A DNA stretch of 64,000 bases from Euptelea pleiosperma (GCA_035048495.1 CM068546.1:38024674-38088673); one strand, 5' to 3'; shown: positions 10,601 to 22,700, numbered from the stretch's first letter. Numbers and translations: made by a program. The notes: generated by a model from the letters alone, not told the origin.

Positions 10601-13460
10601 GATGTCCGCCAACAACATTTTCTCAAACCTCTTCTCCGTCTTAAACGAAAAGATTCTGACACCAGCGGGATTCCCATATACTTTCTCGCTACTCGGCTAG
10701 GAAGATTGCCTATCTTAGAGTGCATTCAAGATTGTGATAAATTCTAGCCTTATTTTCCTATGTTTGTCTCGGGAGAATGGGAAAGAGGGGCCAATGATGA
10801 TGGTCTACCTTTACGTAATAGGACCTTTAGTAGCAAAGGTATTCTAGGTTTTCCCCTTTTATTTCTCTTTTTCTCGATTGTTCTTGTTTTCTACTGTGTT
10901 TGACTGATCCTGCTTTCTCAGGTATCCAAACTGATAGCTCATCTCGGAATCTGCCCCGTGATAATATCCAGCTCTGTTACGATCTGCGTGCCTTGCCTTC
11001 GGATGTTTATCAATGGCTTGTCGGATTAGATTCTCGCGGTTATTCTTGGGATGCTGATCCTTCTACCCCTGCAGAACTTTGTCAAGTGATACTTGACCGG
11101 GAGTTAGAGGTGAAACTAAGAAAAACCCCCAAGGTTAACAAGCCCCCAAAGGCTAAAGCTCCATCTCCTCCTCCAGTTCTTTCTGAATCCTCTTCTTCTC
11201 TCGGAGGCACTTCGGATAGTAGCGAATCGACGTCGGATTTTGACCTCAGCGAGTCAGAAGCAACCTGTTCTCGTAGTCTTGACGAGGTATGCCAGCTTTG
11301 GATGATGACGAAGTATTAAATGTTTCCCCTTTGAACAGCTTTATTCCTATCTCCTCATCTTCAGATATTTCTTCTTCCTGTGATTTAGATTCCTTTGCTT
11401 CTATTAAATCTGATCGTCGTTTGTCACGACAAATATCTGCACTGGTGCAGTCTCTCGGTTATTCATACCGCGCGGGGGATTCTTCGTTCTCTAGTGATTC
11501 CTGTGTCCGAATTTCCGACAACGACGATATGGCCGACCTCAACATCGAAGGTCCTAAGAAGTCTCCACCTCGGACAAAATCCAGGAAGCGTAAAGAACCG
11601 GTTTCTGGTCCGAATTCGACGAAAGCCAATGTCGCCAAATCGACAAAAATTGATGTCTCTCAGAAGACACATCCAAAAAGTTCTGCCTCTACTGCCCCAG
11701 CATCCACCTCTCTGCCACCAAAGATTCCCCGAAAGAGTACTGACCATGTGTCGACCAGTTCATCTGGTCCGACAGGTCATATAGCTAAGGACATAGGTGA
11801 GAAAAGAACTGGGAAGGAGACTGTCAGCAGCTCTTCGAAGTCGGCTGGTCGGGGTTCAGAAAAAGATGTCCGAGATGATGTTTCACCACCCGTGTTTTGT
11901 CCTTTTTTTGCTACCAAAATGGGGGATCAAAGTGCAGTTAAACAGCCCGATGTGGCTAGAGTGATCAAGGAACTGTGTTTACTTCCGGAGGATGTTCGTT
12001 ATTTTGAACATCAATCTCCGGATTTCTTTTTTGATAATTTTTATTAAGGCATTTTCCAGGTATGTGCATGTAACTTATTTAGTTGTGACTCTTTAAGATA
12101 TAATGAGTTTCTTACTCTATTGTTTGCTCTTGTGCAGTGTATGAATTCTTTCCCAACCATGGCAGGATATCTTCGGAAGGAGGTTACTCGTCTGAAGGGG
12201 GAAAATTCCCAGCTCGGCCAGAAGCTCGAGAAGGCACTAGAGGAGTTGGCCAGAATGGCCGAGGCCGACAAGAAAAGGGTTGCGCTTCTAGAAAAACGCA
12301 ATGGGGAGCTCACTGTTGCAAAGGCCAAGACCCAGGAGCTTCAAACTGATATTCTGAGGTTGAAGAATGAGCTTTCAGAAAAAGAAAGTAAACTCTGAGT
12401 TCAATGGGAGTTAGAGAAGAGCGAGTCAGAGAATGTTTTCAAAGTCTGATACGAGCAGCATGCCGAGGCCAAAATCCAAGAGTGGATGGACGCCGTGGAA
12501 CGGTTAAGGGTTGAAAGAAACCACTACCGAGACGCGGCGGAGGCCTTGGATTACGAAGATGAAGAGGAAGTTGATGATATCCAAGTCGGGTCCGAGACCC
12601 CTGACTCACGACAACCTCTTCCTCCGACTCCAATGGCCCCTCCGACTTCAGATCCTCCTCTCCCTCTCGATCCAGTGGATTCTATTTCTTCTTTGCCCGT
12701 TGATGGGTTGGCTGCTTTAGCTACAATGGTGTCGGAGACGCAACTTTAAGATACTTTAATATTTTAATTTTTGGGTCTGTAACCTTAAATACTTTACTCT
12801 CTCATATTTTAACTTTATCCAGTGATGCATTCTTACTTTAATTCTCAGTTTTAATGCATGTTTATACACTTTGCTCATGAATAACTACTCATGTTTATTA
12901 ATACTATTATCTGGCTTTTCAAACATTGTGGTGCTGGCTGGCCTAAACCATTTATGGTTAGCACTTCCAGGCAAACATGGTGGTGTCGGCTGGCCCATGG
13001 TGGTGCCGGCTGGCCTAAACCATAAATGGTTAGCACTTCCAGGCAAATAATTTACAATAAAATCCATCAAAATCGCATTACACTTAAAAGTGCGAATTAC
13101 ACTCGTTTGAGATACAGATCTATTAATCGAAAAAATCATATTTTAAACAAACACCATCAAATCATAATAACTCACAGAATACTTTACGAAAAAATTGAAA
13201 TTTAGCTGAACTGGAACATTTAAAAACCTAATGAAACCATAATCTACACATTCTATGCCAATTTTACTATTAAATTTCATAAATCGAGCCAAAAATGCAC
13301 AACAACGAAGGCTATCAAAGATCATTTACAAGACTAAAGATAAAATCGGTGAGACAAAAACCTAAAAAAATGGGATACTACGGAGGTAGAAACGAGACCT
13401 GGAAAAAATCTGCAGAAATGGAGAGGTTATTGAGAAAATATTTACCTGGTTTAGATCCAT
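7644..13460 (-). CDS. ECH: ECHIDNA / TVP23-family trans-Golgi membrane protein
   Basis: Six exons on the minus strand: 13446-13460, 9421-9477, 9129-9332, 8925-8984, 7966-8092 and 7644-7732. They give 183 residues with no internal stop; I recall about 186 for the Arabidopsis protein. ECH acts at the trans-Golgi network with YIP4 proteins in secretion and cell elongation (known of the family). Recognised blocks are GENYANPKTCFFHVLFK, two membrane helices in FYILSAIFFSNFVIIFVVTV, the conserved loop WVVKNVSGRILVGLRWWNEI, RMNKKDSWLFWWTLYLA, and the last helices around FSLIRFQADYLLVVGVCLSL. The start is inferred: ATGGATCTAAACCAG followed by GTAAAT at 13446-13460 encodes MDLNQ and supplies the missing N-terminus in phase. 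The rest is certain. Intron 1 (9478-13445) is swollen by transposons. Confidence 0.9.
9657..9927. mobile_element. Self-complementary AAATTTCG element in ECH intron 1
   Basis: This is a 271-base element with ends AGGGTTTTAAATTTC and GAAATTTTAAACCTTG and a perfect 9-base target duplication CTTGTCAAC at 9648-9656 and 9928-9936. The interior is a degenerate array of CGAAATTT / AAATTTCG words with little else. It contains no credible ORF. The 9-base duplication points to Mutator-like mobilisation. Confidence 0.75.
10195..12760 (+). pseudogene. Decayed gag-like / coiled-coil transposon gene in ECH intron 1
   Basis: Three reading blocks lie on the plus strand inside the minus-strand ECH intron. 10900-11319 is a Pro/Ser-rich block. 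11289-12045 is a Ser/Lys-rich block with 'LPEDVRYFEHQSPDFF', in another frame. 12120-12749 is a heptad-rich coiled coil (MAGYLRKEVTRLKGENSQL and on) ending in an acidic, Pro-rich tail. A GT-AG intron (about 12060-12138) would join the last two in the same frame, with one TAA next to the donor. Two further TGA codons break the coiled coil at about 12396 and 12447. The plan resembles plant transposon proteins with a C-terminal coiled coil, but I cannot assign a family. No LTRs were located. Confidence 0.55.
12930..13048. repeat. Imperfect tandem repeat, two units
   Basis: Two copies of a roughly 48-base unit containing GGCTGGCCTAAACC and TAGCACTTCCAGGCAAA lie about 71 bases apart, separated by a partial copy of GGTGTCGGCTGGCCCATGG. 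Each unit has AACCAT-TATGGTT, a small palindrome. It lies just 3' of the gag-like remnant in ECH intron 1. Confidence 0.65.
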
Positions 13461-13830
13461 CACGAGAGATTAAGAATTTCTCTATCGATATTTCTTGTGG
13501 ATCTCGGAGGTCATGACAGAGAGATCTTGTGCACTTTTTGCATGCGCCTTTGCGTTTGTTCTTTAAAATGCAGAAATTTTCTCTGGAGCCAAACGTATAC
13601 CGTCTGATTAAGGGTTGTTTGAATCACCAAAAAATAAAAAGATTAAGGGTAGTTTGTATTCCGAAAATACCCCCAACATTTCTGTAAATAACCGAAATCT
13701 TCTTGAAAAGTCGCAGAAAATGTAGAAAATATTTGCGGTCACCTGGCCACGTCAAAATTTGAAGTCTCGAGACTCTCCCCATCCCAAAAATGCCATGTAG
13801 GGGACTTTAAATGTTGAACTTAACCAATGT
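13461..13830 (-). promoter_or_regulatory. Probable ECH 5' UTR and promoter region
   Basis: This lies upstream (minus strand) of the inferred ECH start codon. No unambiguous TATA box was identified. The assignment rests on position and on the exon 1 model alone. Confidence 0.3.
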
Positions 13831-13831
13831 T

Positions 13832-14205
13832 TTAAAACTCATCGAGTCAACTCGAAACTCGGCCGAGTTGACTCAACTCGGCTGAATTTCGAGTTGTTTC
13901 AAAATAAACTCGGATCGAATAAACAACAGACTTGGTGCGTTGTTTTTCAGTAACAAGACGACGCACCAAGCCCGTTGTTTTACAATCGACGCACCAAAGA
14001 AGTTTCTGGAAGGTCTTGTCAGCACAAACTCAACCAAATCTTGTAAATTATGCTTATAAAAATATGATATTTATATATTAATGTATGTATGTAATATTAG
14101 TATATTACTCGAGTCGAGTTACTTTGGGTCGAGTTCGAGTCTTCGAGTTAACTCGACTCGGTAGACTTTCGAGTCGAGTCAAGTTTTCGAGTTTTCAAAC
14201 ACTAC
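13832..14205. repeat. GACTCGA / TCGAGTC self-complementary repeat element
   Basis: It begins GTTTTAAAACTCATCGAG and ends CGAGTTTTCAAACACT, which are near-inverted ends. The interior is dominated by ACTCGACTCGG-type words, interrupted at 13922-14000 by a segment with its own inverted GGTGCGTTGTT / ACGCACCAAGC pair. No convincing target duplication was found. It lies about 370 bases upstream of ECH. Confidence 0.55.
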
Positions 14206-15650
14206 GTTGAAGTCACAAAAGACATCAAACTCAGGCTCCAAAAAATGATACCCGTTAAGAAGTCGCACCATGTGGTACACTTTCTTCGTAACTACACACT
14301 TGGGCACCCATCATTTTTTTGTAAAAGTACTCGGACACTATCATTCCATGATGGGTCTCACCTCGATAGGAAGAAGAAATATATTTTGTCTGATTGCATT
14401 TGTTCTTTGGGCCTGTTTGGTACGTAAGAAAAAGAGGTCCGATTAAAATTATTATATAATTTAAAAATTAAACAACATATTCAAATCTATTTTGTCAATG
14501 ATCAGGGATCTATCGCATGTAATTGTTAAGCGAAAACAGATAGATTTGTCTAACCAAATTTAATTTTATATAAATATGTTCAGCCAATAACACAATGAAA
14601 TCAATCGAGCAATAGGCACACGATCTTTACGAGGAAAACTTAAACAAGAAAAACTTGGGACTATGTCCAGTCAAAATCACAACAGTAACGAAGACAGATA
14701 TGGACTATTACACACGCTATAACTCAAAATTGAATCAAATTCCACACGAGCTCCAATCGTCAATTTACCACGTTGCTTTAAATCTTCACGCTCTAAACCA
14801 TACGAAATGCCTTTAAGGTTTATTTTAAATTTGATATGAAGGAGCACCGAATCTAAGCCAACTTGTCACCACAAGTTCACACCGAATTCAAACGGTGGTC
14901 ACACAATCAAATAAAGTAAACAAATAAAACGAAATGTTTAACACTTCGTGAAAGATGAAGATTCAACCATGAAGAGTAATAAACTCCAACACTCAAAATC
15001 AAATGATCTTGAGCATCTAAGAGCAAAAACTTAAGCTCACATCAACAATAAAAGCTCTTGAAAATCTAGGACTTCTTTTATGCTTGGATGGCTTAGAATT
15101 GGTTCTGTTTTCTAACCTAGAAAGGTTATATATAAAACTTTGGATCTTCTGATGAACTTTAAGTATTCAAACAGTCTTCTATGGTGACACAATAGCTACA
15201 AACACTTGACTCCTAACTACCTCCACACTAGGAAAGAAACAAACATGTTTTGTCATATATAATTTAACAATACCAAAATCTAGACCTTACAATCTCCTTG
15301 TGCCAATTCTATAACAAAACCACAACATAACATATAAAGGAAACAAAGTAATAAACATTACAATCCCAACCCTTTACACATACCGCTCGGAGTTACTCGT
15401 CTAGACATTAACACTCGAAGTTTTTAAATCTTTGATGTCTTTGTCAACCTGTTGCTTGCACAACCATATACAATGCATATTAAAGCAGAATACAATCAAT
15501 TAATTGCATGTTCGGTGGTGAGTGTAAAATATATAATTCTATAATGCATGCATGTGTGCTCAATATAGAGTTCTATAATTGGTTAAGAATATTCTAAGGG
15601 TTAAGATGGTGGTTTAAGTAATCCATCAACCAATAAAGTATAAGATCAAT
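14206..15650. other. Intergenic sequence between divergent ECH and NEMF
   Basis: No gene is recognised. GGGCCTGTTTGGTACGT at 14408 matches the start of a repeat at about 61400 (GGGCTTGTTTGGTACGT), so a dispersed element probably begins here. The remainder is AT-rich with no domain-bearing ORF on either strand. Confidence 0.35.
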
Positions 15651-15661
15651 ACCATCAATCG

Positions 15662-16330
15662 CTAAGTTAAAAGATCATACCAAAATGGGGTGTCTACACA
15701 CCCACACCCATCTTTTGGATTGAGGGTCAAAGAAAAAGATGAAAAAACTATGCAAAACATAAACAAAGAAAGGAAACTTATAAATACCTCTTGAGGTACA
15801 ATGTCCTGTGAGTCCAACATTGCAGGAAGCGTATTTTGTTGGTGGATCGTCGATGGACCCTTCATTTCAAGCAATCCACGCTTCCTTGATCCCAACGAAG
15901 CAGGCGTTTCCAACATCATTTCCATTGATTCCTTATGATGTGGAGAAGAGGTAACAGTAGGACTGAGGGGAGGAGTAGATTGAATGCTATATGAATATAT
16001 TGCTCTTGGAGAGTGGAAATGAGAGGTGGGCGATTGGGGTTCAGGGTTTGGGTTAAAAACCCAGAGGAAATGTCGGGTTTGGGTTTTCGGGGAGGACGAT
16101 CTGCATGAATGACATGCACAGAGTCATAACGTGCAAGCTGGGATGGAGAAGCAGTAGTATCCTTTATTGGCAAAGATGTCAGGGGTTGCATGATCTTCGG
16201 AGGAGAGGTTGGAACAACTTCTTTGCTGCCTGGTGACCCAGAAGACTCCTATAGTTAACATTGTGTTCATTCGGAAGGACCTTAACCATATATCGTGAAC
16301 CTTGGAAGTGGGAATTCTAGTGGAGGCCGA
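15662..16330 (-). pseudogene. Unrecognised minus-strand ORF pair, possibly LINE ORF1 C-terminus
   Basis: Two adjacent minus-strand reading blocks (15916-16191 and 15662-15925) lie one frameshift apart. The first is Pro/Ser/Thr-rich (PPRKPKPDISSGFLTQTLNP). The second contains SRKRGLLEMKGPSTIHQQNT. The composition resembles the linker at the end of plant L1 ORF1 before ORF2, but no zinc knuckle or RNA-binding domain is visible. It could instead be a decayed host gene. Confidence 0.35.
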
Positions 16331-16439
16331 TTTTACTCTTAAAAAAATGTGAACATTTTTTCTTACACAAGAATTCCGCCTCTTTTAGCTGCACGATTAT
16401 TTAAAGAATGACCTTTTTAATCGAGTGTCATCAGTGGCC

Positions 16440-16478
16440 CACCCACGATCGTGACTACAAAAAAATAAAATAAAATAA
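16440..16478 (+). mobile_element. 39-base poly(A)-tailed retroinsertion with 21-base target duplication
   Basis: A 21-base direct repeat (containing TCGAGTGTCATCAGTGG) lies at 16419-16439 and 16479-16499. Between the copies are 39 bases that end in A7 and TAAAA repeats. This is the footprint of target-primed reverse transcription with extreme 5' truncation, or of a very short SINE. It sits about 230 bases before the NEMF start codon. Confidence 0.7.
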
Positions 16479-16527
16479 AATCGAGTGTCATCAGTGGCCA
16501 AACAGCAAATCTTGTTAACTGGAAGTC

Positions 16528-16534
16528 TATATAT
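16528..16534 (+). promoter_or_regulatory. TATA box candidate of NEMF
   Basis: TATATAT lies 204 bases upstream of the NEMF ATG. It is followed by a CT-rich leader (CTCTCGCTCGCTCTCTCGG at about 16597-16618) of the type common in plant 5' UTRs. Transcription would start near 16560. This is inferred from sequence only. Confidence 0.4.
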
Positions 16535-16731
16535 GCAGAATAACCTTGTAGCCCTTACCAAACACCCCCTATACTTACCCGCAGCCTTTAAACACATTTC
16601 TCTCGCTCGCTCTCTCGGAAAATCGATCAATCGCCTCATTTCGCAGTTGACACTAAAACTTTTCCGTCTCTCTGTAAGATTTGCTTCACCTTCTCACAGA
16701 AGTTAGAAGAAGCACAGACGAAGAAAAAAAA

Positions 16732-19700
16732 ATGGTAAAGGTTCGCATGAACACGGCCGATGTGGCCGCAGAGGTTAAGTGTTTGCGTAGATTAATCGGA
16801 ATGCGTTGTGCCAACGTCTACGATCTCTCTCCCAAGGTTAGTTTCAAGAAAGCAGACCCTAATTTCGAAGAATTTGCTCGATTTTGATTCTTGATTAAGA
16901 TTTCATTTCAGATTAGTGGTTATTTAGTTATCTATTGGATTTGTTGATTGCATTTTGTTCATTAGCCATCTAATTGAATCCATTGAAGTCGAAACGGTGC
17001 TCTGTAATTACTTTTGAAGTGGTTTAATCTTAGAAATCTATATCACTGTGAACCTAATTGGTAAAAAACAAAGAGGAATTTATTAGAATTACTTTTGTTA
17101 ATGTTTGGCCATTATTGCAATGTTTGCAGACATACATGTTCAAGCTTATGAATAGTAGTGGAGTTACCGAATCCGGCGAGAGCGAAAAAGTTTTATTGTT
17201 AATGGAAAGTGGTGTGCGGTTGCACACAACTGCATATGTTCGGTAAGATTTAGAACTTTCTCTGGTATATACTTGTCCTCACAATTTTTTTTTTCTGATA
17301 CTAGAAATTCTTTAATATTTTTAGGGACAAGAGTACAACGCCATCTGGGTTTACTCTTAAATTAAGGAAGCACATACGCACTAGAAGGCTTGAAGATGTG
17401 CGGCAGCTCGGATATGATCGTGTATAGCCCGTGGGATTTCCTTTATTTTTAGAAGTTTGTACAAGTTAATTATTGTTCATTGCATTATGGGTTTACTTTG
17501 TAACTGTGTTCTTTTATTTTTTACATGCTTTCAGATTGTCCTATTTCAATTTGGACTGGGTGCTAATGCGCACTATGTTATATTGGAGCTTTATGCCCAA
17601 GGAAACATACTTCTCACGGATTCTGATTTTATTGTCATGACCCTTCTCCGGTCTCACAGGTTTGTGATTCACATCTACATTCTATTTGTTGCAATTTTTT
17701 GACTAGGTATTACATAGAAGATTTTTTTACCTCTCAGAAATTAGGCTAGCATGGATGAGTGCTGGTTATCTGCACAAACATGATAAGCTAATGAAATTGA
17801 TGTTCATATGGTAAGAATTCGTTGATTAAAATATGGTATATGGGTTTTAAATTATCATTCAATGTTTGAAAACTCATAATGTGACTGGAAATGGGCCTTT
17901 CCATTTTTTCAGTTTGAACTTGGCTGAGTCAACAGAAAAGACTAACAAGTGAGTTATTACGAATGTAGACTCGGTTCACTGAACTTGGCATATTGAGCTG
18001 ACTCAGCCCGAGTTTTTGAACATCTGTCCAGTCACAGTTACCAGGCCACCCTCTTTGGACATTATCCAACTAATGTTGGGTAACAGCATTGAAGCTTCCT
18101 AACATATGGTTGAAACTCATGTTCACTAGCTGATGATTGCTTCTAAGACTAGTTGCAGTGCCCTTGTTTTATCTAAGAGAATATTGCTTAAATGCAAAAC
18201 AAAACAGTTCGTCGTCCACCAAGTGTCAGTTTTTGTAATGCTCTCATATCAACAATGTGCACTTGTTTTAGATGATAAGTGCTCATTAACTGCAGGGACG
18301 ATGATAAAGGTTTGGCAATCATGTCACGTCATCGCTATCCAGTTGAAGCTTGTCGTGTTTTTGAGAGGACTACTGTTGCAAAGGTACAAGAAGCGCTTAC
18401 TTCTTTCAAAGAACCTGATAACAAGGACTCAATGGAGGTTAATGAAGGTGGCGATAATGCTATTAGCACATCTAAAGACAAGCATGGTAGTCTTAAGAAA
18501 GGAAAGTCATTTGATTCAAATAAAAATGCTAGCGATGGTGGTCGCACTAAGCAAGCCACATTGAAGGTCATTCTTGGGGAGGCGTTGGGTTATGGGCCTG
18601 CACTTTCTGAGCATATTATATTAGAAGCTGGTCTGGTACCAAACATGAAAGTTGGGAATGATAATAAAATAGATAATGGTACAATTCAAGTTTTGGCTCA
18701 AGCTGTTGCGAAGTTTGAGGATTGGCTTGCAGACATTATATCAGGCGAAAGAGTTCCTGAAGGATACATTTTAATGCAGAAGAAAGCTTCAGGGAAGAAG
18801 GACATCCTACCATCTCAACAAGGAAGTTGCGACCAGGTTACTTGATAGTTTTGTGTTCATAGTGAAGTTTGGATCAAAAGTCAACAGTTTTCTTTCCTTT
18901 TTTGTGATTAGTTTCATGAACTCCCTTAGTTCTGTATGCAATTACTAGATGTTAGCTTATTTACCCAAAACAAAAGAAGATATATTAGCGTGATTTCCTG
19001 GTTATGATTTTCATTACAGTTTGTTCTCATGTGCAGGTGTATGATGAATTCTGCCCCATTTTATTGAATCAGTTAAAGTCAAGGGAGTTTGTGATATTGG
19101 AAACATTTGATGCAGCATTGGACGAGTTTTACAGTAAAATTGAAAGCCAAAGGTCAGAACAACAGCAAAAAGCAAAAGAGGGGTCTGCGATGCAGAAGCT
19201 TAGTAAAATACGCCTGGATCAGGTCTTCTTTGCCTTTTGATATGATAGTCAAACCCATTCTTGTGTGTTTTTTTCCCCTTGTGGTTTGTGTGGGCGTGTC
19301 TGGTTTCTATCTTGGCTGCTAGTTGTGTCTTTACCCATTATGCTCTGATCTAGTACAGGATACCACTTTCTTTGTACTGAATTAGAGTTAAACCGATTCT
19401 ATTTCTTGACCATCCCTAGGACATATTTAGCGATTCTCTATAGGTTTTCTTGTTTTATTGAGTCAACTTAAAAACTAATATGCACCTTGTTGTATAGCAG
19501 CTTAAAGTATTTCACCCAGGTCTATCATTACTAAAATATCAACTGGCCTCCTTATTTTTTGAATAGAAGGTCACTAACATTATCTCGTTCATATAAGATC
19601 AATTTTTAGACAATATTTAGGGATTAGGTGTTGTGCCATGGTTATATTCATGAATATTACATCTATTGGGAGGTGCCAGGACTGTTGGGAAACTACTACC

Positions 19701-22700
19701 CTCATCGCCTTTGGACAATACCTTGGATTTTGTGATGCCTCAATGGTGTCTCTCTAATATTATATCTATTGGGGAGTCCTTGGGATTATCTTGGAAGGGC
19801 CAGCTGGAGGACTCCTTATCTCTTTTCAGAGATATAGTAGAGAGGCACATCTCACTTCGGAAAGCTAGCAGTTATAAGGACTTGGAGGGGGTCTCCAGTC
19901 AAGCCGGTGAATTAAGTGATGTGGAGTTTGGTGCTATGTGAGGGGCACGAGGAGGAGGCTTCTACACTTCTTGAGCCTATTGCTAGTAACTCTAGGACTT
20001 ACTATGTGGTTGGCAGGGGTAGTAGCATTTTCGAGTTGCAATATCTTGGCAGCATTCAAGCCGTCAAGGACTTTACCACTGATCAGCTGACGGTTATGTC
20101 TGGAAGGGAAGCTCTAACCAAAGCAGGGGTAATTTCTCTTAGTATTTTAGAGGAAATATGTGGGAAGGTAGCAAGTTCAGTATCATCTCAAAAGGAAAAA
20201 TCCCCTCCAATTACTCATAGAGATGCATAGACAGTCATGCGAAGATAAGTTTAGAGGTGGTTCAATAGGAGTCGCAGGAGAGGTAGGAAAAATCCTAGAT
20301 TTTATGACAATTAAAATTGTTTCTTGGAACGTAAGGGGCTTGTGTAGCATTGATAGACGAGTGGTGGTGAAAAGGAGGATTAGAAGCTGTAAAGCAAATG
20401 TGGTAATTCTGCAAGAGGTGGTAGATAGCCATGTTATTTCGGACTCTTCGGGCATTAGGGAGTGTGGCTGGTGTGTGCTTCCTGGCATGGGGGGTGGAGC
20501 TTTGGAGGATTTGGTTTAGGTGATGAGATTCTTTCCAATTGGCATCTCAGTTCGCTAATGATACCTTATTGTTCTTGGGTGCGTCCAATGGTCAGTTGAG
20601 TTTTTTGACAGGTCTTGTATGCTATTTTGAAGTAGTATCTAGGTTGTTTATCAATTTGATTAAAAACTAAGTTTTTGGAGTTGGGGCGGTGGAGAATATG
20701 TTGACTTTTAGCTAGCTTTTTAGGTTGTGGAGTGGGGAGCTTTCCGACCTCGTACCTTGGGTTCCAATTATAAATCTAAAGCTCTTTGGGACTCGATCTT
20801 GGAGAGATGTGAGAGGAAACTAGCTTCTTGAAAGGCGTGTCTCTTATTTAAGGGGGCAAGGTCACTTGATTAAAAGTACCCTATGCATTCTGCTTATCTA
20901 TTACCTTTCTCTTTTATCTATTCCAATGGATGTGGTGAAGAGATTGGAGAAGTTGATGTGGGACTTTTTATGGAACGATAGAGGGAATGTTGCTAAGTAT
21001 CCACTTGTTAATTGGAACTTGGTTTGTTCTCCTAAAGTGGAGTGGCTCAGGTGTTAAGAATTCGAAACATATGTATCAGGCCCTTCTAGGGAAATGGTTG
21101 TGGCGGTTTGGGGAAGACTCTTGGTTTGTAGAGAAGTGTTATTAGCGGCCAAATATGGGTAGAGTCTAGCACGTTTGGTCAGTGGTGTTGTTCGATCGTT
21201 GTACGGGTGCAGTGTTTGGAGGGGGATCATGAATCTTCTTTTGGATTTTTCTAAGGAAGTGCGATTCGAAGTGGGCAAAGGGGATCGGGTTAGATTCTGG
21301 GAGGATTATTGGTGTGGTCATAACTTAGTTCAGATTTTCTTTTGGGGACGGGTGTGAATCTTGCTTGGGATCTTGGTTTTAGACTCAACCTCAATGATTG
21401 GGAAGTGGAGTCAGTGGCGAACTTGGGCGGGTTAATGCTTATCCGATTGATAGAGGTAACGAAGATAACTGTGTATGGGCATGTAACAACAATGGGTCGT
21501 TCTCAGTACGATCCTTCTATGTTGCCCTAGATTCTTCATTGAGATCCCTCTTTCTGGTGGCTTTTGTGAGGGGTCCTAAGATCCTATTGAAGGTGGTATT
21601 CTTTGTATGATGTGCTGTTCTTGAGAAGATCTCGACGGTCGACAATTTGATTAAGCAGAAAAGAATCATCGTGGACCTTTGTTTCGTGTGCAAGGAGAAT
21701 GGGGAATTGTCTTACCATCTCCTTCTCCATTGCAACATTGCTAGAGAGGTTTGGAGTGGTATTTTATCTCTCTTCAGGATGTCCTAGGTGATGTTGATGT
21801 CAATTAGAGATACCTTTGGCAGTTGGGCGGCCTATGCCTTTTTCCCTTGTGGTAAGAATTTGTGGTCCATTCAACCTTTCACAGTGGTTTGGAGCAAGGT
21901 TTAAAAGGGGCGGTTATAACGGTATAACGGTACCGTTTTTTCTGTTATAACGAATTGTAACGCTCATAAACGGAAAATAACGGAAAAAAGTAAAAATGGA
22001 AAAAACAGAAAATAACAGAAATAACGGCCGTTATTTTTAAAGCGTTTTAACGGTACATAACGTAACGGGGGAGGTCCGAATCCGTTATAACGGCCGTTTT
22101 TTAAACCATGGTTTGGAGCATATGGAAAGAGAGGAATCAGAGGGTGTTCGAAGGCATTGAGAAAGGAAGTTAGAACATCATCGGTCATCCTTTTGGTTAA
22201 AGCCATCATGTTTCAGTGGTCTAAACTTCACAAGGAATGTAGGGGTTTATTTTTTGAAGATTTCGTTTACAGATGAAATTCTTTGATGCTTTGAGGAGAG
22301 TAGCTTTCTGTTCTTCTCTCTACCCCTTTCCCTTGTTCTCTCCCCTCAGGAGGCCATCTTGTCTTCATTTCTTGTGCTGTGTTTGCTTCTTTTGCTCTTC
22401 AATGAAGTGTTATACTTATTAAAAAAATTCATGAATATCCACTTATCAAATTATGATAATGTTATAATCTGACTGGTTTACATTGCTTTTATCATTGATA
22501 CTAGTTAACTGACTTGCTACACAAATTGGCTTGTGAGTAAGCTGAATAGGTAATGCTAATTTGTCTTCATTTCCATGTATGCAATGGCTGAGTGGTTATG
22601 TCTGCATAGATGGGAATGCTTGAATTCACATCTTTGTTGCTACTGTCTTCATGAAAATACTCAAGCTTTTAAGTGGCTTGTGGTTCACAATATGATAGTG

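Noticed and set aside
11463..12633. Minus-strand and alternate-frame ORFs across the gag-like region
   Set aside because: They are shadows of the plus-strand Ser/Lys-rich and coiled-coil reading frames, with Arg/Leu-rich composition typical of wrong-frame translation.
18133..18564. 143-residue ORF overlapping NEMF exon 5
   Set aside because: It is out of frame with the conserved NFACT-N protein; the 18296-18836 frame matches the family and has correct splice sites.
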